Shown here one piece after another: positions 38,195-44,846 of a stretch of 47,659 bases of DNA (position 1 is its first letter; each line of letters begins with the position of its first letter). This DNA is from Lentimicrobiaceae bacterium (lineage in GTDB: Bacteria; Bacteroidota; Bacteroidia; Bacteroidales; UBA4417), in NCBI GenBank assembly GCA_028697555.1, contig JAQVEX010000013.1:1-47659 (forward strand), read 5' to 3'. The notes below the pieces were generated by a model. The model ran no database searches. It was not told the origin of the DNA and worked only from the letters and a program-made list of their open reading frames with translations. The position numbers were made by a program, and so were the translations under genes.

Positions 38195-38224
38195 CAAAAA
38201 AAAGTCCCGTAGTTATGGGACTTT
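38195..38224 (-). terminator. Intrinsic terminator of rpmE2
   Basis: AAAGTCCC (38201-38208) pairs with GGGACTTT (38217-38224) across an 8-nt loop; on the minus strand the stem is followed by a run of T residues. It sits 29 bp after the rpmE2 stop. Confidence 0.8.
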
Positions 38225-38252
38225 TATAATGAAAACAAAAAAAACGCATTTA

Positions 38253-38531
38253 TTATTTTTGTTGTCTCTGTTTTTTGAGCTGTTCAAATTTTTCTTGTTT
38301 CTGACGGAATTTATCAACACGTCCGGTGCTATCAACAAGTTTCATCTTACCGGTATAAAAAGGGTGTGATGTGTTAGAAATTTCTAACTTAACAAGCGGA
38401 TATTCTTTACCGTCTTCCCAAACTATGGTTTCTTTGGAAGCCACAGTAGAACGAGTGATAAATGCTTCATCATTAGATATGTCTTTAAACACAACTAAAC
38501 GATAATTATTTGGGTGAATGTCTTTTCTCAT
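38253..38531 (-). CDS. rpmE2: 50S ribosomal protein L31, type B
   Basis: The 92-aa product starts [17 protein letters not shown] and contains [19 protein letters not shown], matching type B L31. It has no CxxC zinc pair, so it is the zinc-independent form usually made under zinc limitation or used constitutively in this phylum. ATG at 38531 is preferred to an upstream extension that would add 28 residues and run through the promoter. The gene has its own promoter and terminator, so it is monocistronic. Confidence 0.95.
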   Translation of the reverse strand: MRKDIHPNNYRLVVFKDISNDEAFITRSTVASKETIVWEDGKEYPLVKLEISNTSHPFYTGKMKLVDSTGRVDKFRQKQEKFEQLKKQRQQK

Positions 38532-38563
38532 AGTCAATAATATCTTTTTCTTTTTTGAATTTG

Positions 38564-38593
38564 CAAAGATACACAACTTTTTATTATTGGCAA
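38564..38593 (-). promoter_or_regulatory. Complete Bacteroidota promoter for rpmE2
   Basis: On the minus strand TTG (38593-38591), a 19-bp spacer and TATCTTTG (38571-38564) match the consensus exactly. The ATG at 38531 is about 32 bp after the -7 box. Confidence 0.75.
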
Positions 38594-38625
38594 GATTATT
38601 ATAATTTTTTTTCAAATATTTTTAA

Positions 38626-38685
38626 TTGGCTTTTAGCTCTTGGCTTTTGGCTGTACTCAGCTAACGGCTAACAGCTAATAGCCAA
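38626..38685. repeat. Heptanucleotide repeat locus 3, arranged as a long hairpin
   Basis: Reads in steps of 7: TTGGCTT, TTAGCTC, TTGGCTT, TTGGCTG, TACTCAG, CTAACGG, CTAACAG, CTAATAG, CCAA. The left arm (38626-38653) and right arm (38658-38685) are imperfect inverted copies, 22 of 28 positions identical after reverse complement, with a 4-nt loop. In a plus-strand RNA three of the six mismatches become G-U pairs. Lies between the divergent rpmE2 and pstS promoters. Confidence 0.85.
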
Positions 38686-38763
38686 AATGCCCGATTTTAA
38701 CATTTTTATCAATACTTTGCAAAACAACTTTCCAAAACTTAACATTTTCGTAACAATCATATT

Positions 38764-38794
38764 TTGCATTTCTTATAATCCTATTGTACCTTTG
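38764..38794 (+). promoter_or_regulatory. Complete Bacteroidota promoter for the pst operon
   Basis: TTG (38764-38766), a 20-bp spacer and TACCTTTG (38787-38794) match the consensus; the pstS ATG is 22 bp further on. No separate phosphate-responsive operator could be recognised, because its consensus in this phylum is not known to me. Confidence 0.75.
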
Positions 38795-38816
38795 CGATCC
38801 AAATAATTTTTTTAGA

Positions 38817-39947
38817 ATGAAAAAAGCTGTACTCTGTCTTCTTATACCAATGCTTTTGTTTTCTTGTGGTAGGTTGAGTTCCGACAAAACAAAAAGTGGC
38901 GGAGTAACTATTTCGGGAGCTGGTGCTACTTTTCCATATCCTTTTTATAACATTGTTTTTCGCGACTATATGAGTCTTAACGACAATATTGTCGTTAATT
39001 ACGGAGCAATAGGCAGTGGCGGTGGAATACGCAGTTTGCGCGACAAATCCGTCGATTTTGGTGCTAGCGATGCTTTTCTTACCGACAGGGAACTCGAATC
39101 TATGAATGCTCCTGTAATTCACATTCCAACTTGTATGGGTGGAATTGTAATGGCTTACACGTTGTCGGGAGTTGATAGTCTGCGACTTACAGGTTCGCTT
39201 ATTTCAGATATTTATTTGGGCAATATAACACGATGGAACGATTATCGCATCGCGGCAATCAATCCAAATGTAAAACTTCCCGATTTGGAAATAACTCCTG
39301 TTTATCGTTCTGACGGCAGCGGTACAACATTCAATTTTTCGGAATATTTGTGCGATGTTAGTCCCGAATGGAAAAAGGTAATGGGAATGGGAAAAGCTTT
39401 GAAATGGGACGTAGGTATTGCCGCCAAAGGTAATCCAGGCGTTGCCGGAATTGTTCAACAAACCGAAGGTGCAATTGGTTACATTGGCTCAGAGTACTCG
39501 CTTACACTTGGGTTGCCAGTGGCTCAATTGAAAAATAAAGCAGGCAATTTTGTTTCGGCTTCGTTAGAATCTATTTCTGCTGCATCTAAAATACAGTTTC
39601 CCGACGACATGCGTGCATCTATTATCAACGTTGATAATCCCGATGCCTATCCCATGAGCATATTTACTTGGCTCATTGTTTACCAAGAACTTAACGATGG
39701 AAATCACACAGAAGTCCAAGCTCAAGAGTTGGTTAAGTTGCTTAGCTATATAATTAGTCCCGAAGGGCAACAAGTAGCAGCTCGAATAAACTACGCTCCG
39801 CTTTCTGAACAAGCTATTGAAAAAACCAAAGCATTAATAGGAAAAATTACGTACAACGGAGAAGTTTTAATTCCATATACTGAAGACTCAACTAAAACTT
39901 CGTTGAATACACATTTAACTACAGATACTTTGTATAATGAAAGATAG
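38817..39947 (+). CDS. pstS: Phosphate ABC transporter, substrate-binding lipoprotein PstS
   Basis: Binds phosphate in the periplasm for delivery to PstCA. The 376-aa product has a lipoprotein signal with Cys17 after LLFS, then VTISGAGATFPYPFYN, the PstS signature, and SGTTFNFSEYL with SDGSG as phosphate-binding loops (VYRSDGSGTTFNF). ATG at 38817 is chosen because earlier in-frame codons overlap the promoter. It overlaps pstC by 11 bp. First gene of the pstSCAB unit. Confidence 0.95.
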   Translation: MKKAVLCLLIPMLLFSCGRLSSDKTKSGGVTISGAGATFPYPFYNIVFRDYMSLNDNIVVNYGAIGSGGGIRSLRDKSVDFGASDAFLTDRELESMNAPVIHIPTCMGGIVMAYTLSGVDSLRLTGSLISDIYLGNITRWNDYRIAAINPNVKLPDLEITPVYRSDGSGTTFNFSEYLCDVSPEWKKVMGMGKALKWDVGIAAKGNPGVAGIVQQTEGAIGYIGSEYSLTLGLPVAQLKNKAGNFVSASLESISAASKIQFPDDMRASIINVDNPDAYPMSIFTWLIVYQELNDGNHTEVQAQELVKLLSYIISPEGQQVAARINYAPLSEQAIEKTKALIGKITYNGEVLIPYTEDSTKTSLNTHLTTDTLYNER

Positions 39948-40794
39948 AATATTTAAAATATCACTTTTTGCAGCAGCTGTAGTTATTCTTTTACTCACAG
40001 CAGGGATTTTGTACGCATTGGTGGGAAAATCCTTAGAAGTGTTTAACGAATACGGTGTGTGGGGTTTTGTTTCAAACGCCGAATGGGATCCGCGTGCGGC
40101 AACCGAAGAATACGGAGCGCTTTCGTTTATTATGGGAACTATATACACCGCTTTCTTTGCTTTATTGCTGTGTATTCCGTTTTCATTGCCTGTGGCACTA
40201 TTTACCGGCGAATACTTTAAAGGGAAGCGTATAGCTTCTATCGTAAGTTCCATTGTTGACTTGCTTGCTGGAATTCCATCAATAGTCTACGGTTTGTGGG
40301 GGTTCTATGCTTTGCGACCTGTTGTGATTGCCTTAGGGGTTAATGCGCAGGGTTTCGGAGTTTTTCTTGCATCTATTGTTTTGGCAGTAATGATTATTCC
40401 TTATGCCTCGTCTTTAAGTTCGGAGTTCCTTTCAATGGTTCCTAATAATTTAAAAGAAGGAGCTTATAGTTTGGGCGCAACTCGAATTGAGGTAATTCAG
40501 AAAGTGAGCATACCCATTGCCGGTTCCGGTATTGTAGCTTCATATATTTTAGCTTTAGGACGTGCCTTAGGCGAAACAATGGCAGTTACAATGCTTATAG
40601 GTAACACGAACAATATCCCTGCCGGATTGCGGGGTACAGGAAATACAATGGCGAGTGTTATAGCTAATCAGTTTGGCGAAGCAGACGGTTTAAAGCTAAG
40701 TGCTCTCATAGCTATAGGTCTATTGTTATTTATTATTACGGCTATTATCAACCTAATAGCTAAACTGATTATGAAAAAATTAAGTGCGGCATGA
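39937..40794 (+). CDS. pstC: Phosphate ABC transporter permease PstC
   Basis: Inner-membrane permease, 285 aa, with about six transmembrane segments. The permease signature near residues ~190-215 reads YILALGRALGETMAVTMLIG, matching the PstC EAA-like loop, and IVDLLAGIPSIVYGLWG is typical. It overlaps pstS by 11 bp and pstA by 4 bp (ATGA), indicating translational coupling. Confidence 0.95.
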   Translation: MKDRIFKISLFAAAVVILLLTAGILYALVGKSLEVFNEYGVWGFVSNAEWDPRAATEEYGALSFIMGTIYTAFFALLLCIPFSLPVALFTGEYFKGKRIASIVSSIVDLLAGIPSIVYGLWGFYALRPVVIALGVNAQGFGVFLASIVLAVMIIPYASSLSSEFLSMVPNNLKEGAYSLGATRIEVIQKVSIPIAGSGIVASYILALGRALGETMAVTMLIGNTNNIPAGLRGTGNTMASVIANQFGEADGLKLSALIAIGLLLFIITAIINLIAKLIMKKLSAA

Positions 40795-41675
40795 CAAATA
40801 ATGTATCTACTTCTACAACAGGTGTAAAACGCAGAATTGTCAAAGACAAGATGGCTTACGCATTTATATGCATTTTCGCTTTCTTGGCAATGGTTCCGCT
40901 TTTTCTCATCTTATGGGAAGTGGTTTCAAAAGGATATAAGAACTTCAATTTCCGTCTCTTTACTGAGGTCGCTCCATCTTCTATGGATGCGATGTTTGCT
41001 CGTGTGAACGGCGAGCCTATTCCTGGCGGAATATTAAACGGGATCACCGGTACAATCCTAATTGTAGGTTTGGCAATATTTTTCACAATTCCTTTAGGAT
41101 TGTATATAGGTATATATTTGTCCGAAAACTCAGAGAAACGTTTTTCAAAAATAATAAGTTTCCTCACCGATTTATTGCAAGGCATACCTTCAATTGTAAT
41201 AGGTATTATTGCTTACGCTTGGGTTGTAAAGCCGCTCGGAAGTTATTCGGCATTAGCAGGCAGTGTTGCACTTTCTATCATGATGTTGCCTATGATTGTG
41301 CGCTCGACGGAAGAAACCTTGAAGATGCTTCCCAGAGCGTATAAAGAAGCCGGTTTAGCTTTAGGCTCTTCGTATACTAATGTGGTTTTCAGGATTTTGT
41401 TACCTTCCGGTTTTGGTGGAATTTTTACGGGAATTTTGTTGGCAATATCGCGTGTAATGGGTGAAACCGCACCGCTTATGCTAACAGCTCTCGGAGCATC
41501 ACTTGTAAATTGGAATATCTTTGAACCAACATCGTCTATTCCCTTGCTAATATGGGAGTTTTATAACGATCCAAACCTTATCGATTTAATTTGGTCTTCG
41601 TCGTTATTACTGTTAATTGTAATTTTTGTATTGAATTGGATTGCCAAGATTGTGGCACGTAAATGGAAAATATGA
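40791..41675 (+). CDS. pstA: Phosphate ABC transporter permease PstA
   Basis: Second permease, 294 aa, with about six transmembrane segments. [19 protein letters not shown] and [19 protein letters not shown] match PstA. An extended loop follows the first transmembrane segment (residues ~40-80, [15 protein letters not shown]). It overlaps pstC by 4 bp and pstB by 4 bp (ATGA). Confidence 0.95.
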   Translation: MTNNVSTSTTGVKRRIVKDKMAYAFICIFAFLAMVPLFLILWEVVSKGYKNFNFRLFTEVAPSSMDAMFARVNGEPIPGGILNGITGTILIVGLAIFFTIPLGLYIGIYLSENSEKRFSKIISFLTDLLQGIPSIVIGIIAYAWVVKPLGSYSALAGSVALSIMMLPMIVRSTEETLKMLPRAYKEAGLALGSSYTNVVFRILLPSGFGGIFTGILLAISRVMGETAPLMLTALGASLVNWNIFEPTSSIPLLIWEFYNDPNLIDLIWSSSLLLLIVIFVLNWIAKIVARKWKI

Positions 41676-42445
41676 CAACAAACCAACAAAAACCAATTTT
41701 AGAATTAAAAAACCTTTCGGTTTCGTACCAGCCCGGAAAATACGCTGTCGATAAGGTTACGGCAGATGTTTATCCTAACACTATTACGGCAATTATGGGA
41801 CCTTCGGGATGCGGAAAAAGTACTCTCTTGCGAGCCATAAACCGTATGCACGATTTGTATCCAAACATTAAAACTACAGGCGAAATATTTCTGAAAGGAA
41901 AAAATATATTCGAAATGAATCCTATGGACGTTCGCCGAATGGCGGGAATGGTGTTTCAGCAGCCTAATCCTTTTCCAACTATGAGCATCTACGACAATGT
42001 GCTTGCAGGCTATAAACTGAATGGGATAAAATTGAATAAAACCGAAAAAGACGAGATTGTAGAGCAAAGTCTGCAAAGTGTTGCTCTTTGGGACGAAGTA
42101 AAAGATGTAATGAGCAAACGCGGCTCTTTTCTGTCGGGCGGACAGCAACAACGTTTATGCATAGCACGTACATTAGCCTTAAAGCCGGAAATTCTTTTAA
42201 TGGATGAACCGACTTCGGCTCTAGATCCTATATCTACCAATAAAATTGAAGAATTATTGCTTCAACTAAAAGAAAAATACACCATAATTATTGTAACGCA
42301 TAACATGTCGCAAGCGGCACGAATTTCAGATAATTCAATGTTTATGTACTTAGGTGTATTGGTAGAATACGGTAATACCACACGAATGTTTACCAAGCCA
42401 CAAAATAAGAAAACCGAAGAATACCTAACCGGAGCCTTCGGTTAA
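41672..42445 (+). CDS. pstB: Phosphate ABC transporter ATPase PstB
   Basis: ATPase powering the transporter, 257 aa from this start. Walker A is GPSGCGKST, the signature is [13 protein letters not shown], and Walker B is [22 protein letters not shown] is the PstB Q-loop. ATG at 41672 (ATGA overlap with pstA) is preferred to 41663, because the pstC/pstA junction uses the same overlap. A 6-bp hairpin spans the stop codon but lacks a T run, so it is probably not a terminator. Confidence 0.95.
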   Translation: MTTNQQKPILELKNLSVSYQPGKYAVDKVTADVYPNTITAIMGPSGCGKSTLLRAINRMHDLYPNIKTTGEIFLKGKNIFEMNPMDVRRMAGMVFQQPNPFPTMSIYDNVLAGYKLNGIKLNKTEKDEIVEQSLQSVALWDEVKDVMSKRGSFLSGGQQQRLCIARTLALKPEILLMDEPTSALDPISTNKIEELLLQLKEKYTIIIVTHNMSQAARISDNSMFMYLGVLVEYGNTTRMFTKPQNKKTEEYLTGAFG

Positions 42446-42464
42446 GCAATAATTATATAAACAA

Positions 42465-42492
42465 TTGAAATAATAGAAAAAACGTATATTTG
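42465..42492 (+). promoter_or_regulatory. Likely promoter for phoU
   Basis: TTG (42465-42467), a 17-bp spacer and TATATTTG (42485-42492) precede the phoU ATG by 14 bp. The spacing is slightly short. phoU may thus be transcribed separately from, as well as with, pstSCAB. Confidence 0.55.
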
Positions 42493-42506
42493 TCAAACAA
42501 ACAATT

Positions 42507-43292
42507 ATGAATAACGATAATATTAATCTTCAACAACCCGAAAATGTTATTATGGGAATTAAAGATCAATACTTAAGTCAGCTTGAAAGCGATTTTCAGT
42601 TGCTAACTGAAATAGTTCTTTCGCAAATGGATTTTGTAAGGCACATGCTTGTAGAAAAGCCAAGTAAAGAAATTAATTCGCAAATAAAGCGTAACGAAAA
42701 ACTTATCGATTCTCTAGATATTACCATAAAAGAAAAGGTAATAAACGCCATTATGCTTTTTACACCACGTGCAGGCGATCTACGCCGACTAATGGCATAC
42801 CACGACATGACTATCTCTATGGAGCGTGTTGGCGACCTGATTACGAATATATCGGCATCATTGCAAAATACTGATTTTTCGATTCACGGATTTAAAGACT
42901 ATAAAAAGCTTGTGCTAAAAATGTACGACCGCGCATTTACTATGCTCAAAAATTCGTTGTTTGCATTCACCGACATCAGCGATGAAGCTGCTTATTCAAC
43001 TATTCTGATGGACGATAAAGTGGATAAAATGGAGAGAAAAATTGAAAAACGTCTAGCCGATGACTTTGGTGGAAAAACCCACAACAGCCAAGCTTTGCTT
43101 AATATTATGAATTTAAACGCAATTTCTTATCATATTGAAAGAATTGCCGATAAAGCCGTTGATATTTCCACATCGGCAATATTTTTGATAGAAGGTAAAG
43201 ATATACGCCATATAAAATCGCCGAAAAGAGAAGAAAAGCCGTCAACTGAAACTCCAAAGAATGAGTTGACAGACGAAAAAATTGGCGAATAA
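42507..43292 (+). CDS. phoU: Phosphate signalling regulator PhoU
   Basis: Two-domain helical regulator that links the Pst transporter to a PhoR-type sensor. The 261-aa product has the PhoU pattern (LLTEIVLSQMDFVRHML, DLRRLMAYHDMTISMERVGDLI and YHIERIADKAVDIS with metal-binding acidic residues). A basic then acidic tail of ~30 residues at the C-terminus (KSPKREEKPSTETPK) is extra. Met16 is an alternative start. No phoR or phoB gene is in the window. Confidence 0.93.
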   Translation: MNNDNINLQQPENVIMGIKDQYLSQLESDFQLLTEIVLSQMDFVRHMLVEKPSKEINSQIKRNEKLIDSLDITIKEKVINAIMLFTPRAGDLRRLMAYHDMTISMERVGDLITNISASLQNTDFSIHGFKDYKKLVLKMYDRAFTMLKNSLFAFTDISDEAAYSTILMDDKVDKMERKIEKRLADDFGGKTHNSQALLNIMNLNAISYHIERIADKAVDISTSAIFLIEGKDIRHIKSPKREEKPSTETPKNELTDEKIGE

Positions 43293-43316
43293 AGACTTTT
43301 AGCAGTAATTTTTTTA

Positions 43317-43324
43317 TAATTTTG
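43317..43324 (+). promoter_or_regulatory. -7 box for tRNA-Gln
   Basis: TAATTTTG lies 11 bp before the first base of the tRNA. No TTG at 19-21 bp upstream. Confidence 0.5.
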
Positions 43325-43335
43325 CACCATTATTT

Positions 43336-43406
43336 TGTCTTATGGTGTAATGGTAGCACAACAGATTCTGGTCCTGTTTGTCTAGGTTCGAATCCTAGTA
43401 AGACAA
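43336..43406 (+). tRNA. tRNA-Gln (CUG anticodon)
   Basis: 71-nt tRNA gene. The 7-bp acceptor stem (TGTCTTA with TAAGACA) is perfect; the D arm is GTGT/GCAC; the T arm is CTAGG, TTCGAAT, CCTAG; the discriminator is A. The anticodon loop TTCTGGT gives anticodon CTG, which reads CAG glutamine. The anticodon stem ACAGA/CCTGT has an A31-C39 mismatch at its loop end. CCA is not encoded. Confidence 0.92.
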
Positions 43407-43420
43407 CAGATGTAGTTTTT

Positions 43421-43577
43421 AGTATTGAGTTCTGAGTTCCGAGTAAAATTAGTAATTCTAATTTCTAACTTCTAACTTCTAACTTCTAATTTTATAACTC
43501 AATACTCCTGACTCTCCCGAAACTTCGGGACGAAACTAAAATCACTCACCACTCGTCACTGACCACCATTCACTATA
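43421..43577. repeat. Heptanucleotide mosaic repeat, locus 4
   Basis: Units in steps of 7: TTGAGTT, CTGAGTT, CCGAGTA (43425-43445); TTCTAAC three times then TTCTAAT (43463-43490); ACTCAAT, ACTCCTG, ACTCTCC (43497-43517); CACTCAC, CACTCGT, CACTGAC, CACCATT, CACTATA (43543-43577). The palindromic core TCCCGAAACTTCGGGA is at 43515-43530. AGTATTGAGTT (43421-43431) and AACTCAATACT (43496-43506) are perfect 11-bp inverted copies. The last unit overlaps the stop of the convergent porin gene. Confidence 0.88.
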
Positions 43578-44721
43578 GTGAAATCACAGGAATACGATAA
43601 ATAAATCCTGCTGAAATTCTGCAAGTATTATTAGGAGTATTTATTTGCCTGACAACAGGTTCTTGGTAATCCTTTAAAGTTGTAATTAAAAATAAGTGCA
43701 AATTATCGTCTTCCATTGGGTAAAACTCAATACCGGCTTGGTAATTCAAGGAAGTCAGACAATTACCTTCATCTAGGTTAATGCTTGGTTTGTAGGTAGA
43801 ATAATTGTTGTAAAAGCATTTGAGCAAAATATTCCATTTGGGTGAAAGTTTGTAATTAATTTCTCCCAATACCGAAAAATAGTTTACATATTCCGCAATA
43901 TTATCCGAACTGTCGGTCATATTTCTAATTGCACCTAAATAATCAACTTCCGAATGCTGATAAAAGGCATCGATGTATACGCTAAAATCACCCGACTGCC
44001 ATTTTTGTCCACCTGTAACCATAAACAATTTTTTGTCTTTTGCGGGTGTAGTAAAGTTAGCTGCATATCGCAGTTGCAAAGCATCATCAAAATAGCTGCT
44101 ATTCCAACCTATAGAGTAATACAAGGGCAGAGTAGGCGACTCAAGGTTTGAAGTCGCGTAAGGTCTACCTACAGCTTCTTCCCATGTTCCCATTCTGTTA
44201 TTAAGAATTTGAAAAATAAACTCCTGATTTTTTGTAGGAGAGTACGCAACTTGCACTCCCGTCAAGTAACAAGTAATAAAATTTGTTGTTCCGCTGTAGT
44301 CGTAAACATCAACAGGGTATTTGTTGTATTCAAATCCGCCGATTAGTAGGGCTTGCTTTCCGGCAGCAACTGAAAAATGATCGTTAAACTTGTATTTCAA
44401 ATATGCGTAATCTATAGAAGATGGTAGGTTTTCAGTTGAAAAAACAGGTGTTGCTTTGTTTAGGCGTTGCAAGTAACGGTACGTTAGCTTTGGCGTGATT
44501 TGTCCGGTTATGTCAACATTTACGTGCTCAAATTTAAATGAAGCGTCATCGTACTTCAAAGGTTTTCCTTCAAAATGGGAATTGAACGCCGGGCGTAAAT
44601 GTAGCGAAAGGTTTAAGGTTTCCGGTTTTTTATCGTTAGTTGATTGAGCTTGCAATGACGAACTGCAAATGAAATAAATAAAACAGGTTAGTATTACCGT
44701 AAGAATGGAAATTTTATTCAT
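43573..44721 (-). CDS. OprP/OprO-like porin, probably phosphate-related
   Basis: The 382-aa product has a signal peptide (1-26, ending LQAQS) and a Porin_O_P-type barrel: FKFEHVNVDITGQITPKLTYRY in the first strands, YAYLKYKFNDHFSVAAGKQ and a C-terminal aromatic strand (ISAGFIYRIPVISL). This family includes phosphate- and polyphosphate-selective porins. Its convergent position to the pst/phoU locus supports a phosphate role, but the family also has non-selective members. Confidence 0.78.
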   Translation of the reverse strand: MNKISILTVILTCFIYFICSSSLQAQSTNDKKPETLNLSLHLRPAFNSHFEGKPLKYDDASFKFEHVNVDITGQITPKLTYRYLQRLNKATPVFSTENLPSSIDYAYLKYKFNDHFSVAAGKQALLIGGFEYNKYPVDVYDYSGTTNFITCYLTGVQVAYSPTKNQEFIFQILNNRMGTWEEAVGRPYATSNLESPTLPLYYSIGWNSSYFDDALQLRYAANFTTPAKDKKLFMVTGGQKWQSGDFSVYIDAFYQHSEVDYLGAIRNMTDSSDNIAEYVNYFSVLGEINYKLSPKWNILLKCFYNNYSTYKPSINLDEGNCLTSLNYQAGIEFYPMEDDNLHLFLITTLKDYQEPVVRQINTPNNTCRISAGFIYRIPVISL

Positions 44722-44794
44722 AAAACTTTTCTTTAGTGTTGATATAAGTTTGTCTATTTTTTTAAATACGCATTAAATTTTTCAATATCATTTG

Positions 44795-44802
44795 CAAAGT
44801 TA
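44795..44802 (-). promoter_or_regulatory. -7 box for the porin gene
   Basis: Minus strand TAACTTTG, 73 bp upstream of the ATG at 44721. The divergent 125-bp gap to the cytochrome gene shows no clear TAnnTTTG box for the plus strand. Confidence 0.5.
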
Positions 44803-44846
44803 GAAAAAATATAGATATTTGCGGAAATATTTCAAAAGAATGCTTT

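Noticed and set aside
38136..38369. Plus-strand frame across the rpmE2 terminator
   Set aside because: Covers the terminator and the antisense of rpmE2; basic low-complexity start without a promoter.
42426..42444. 6-bp hairpin over the pstB stop codon
   Set aside because: No T run follows, so I did not call a terminator; it may slow ribosomes but nothing shows that.
43421..43577. CRISPR array
   Set aside because: Repeats are 7 bp with no unique spacers and no cas genes; the layout is that of a tandem mosaic.
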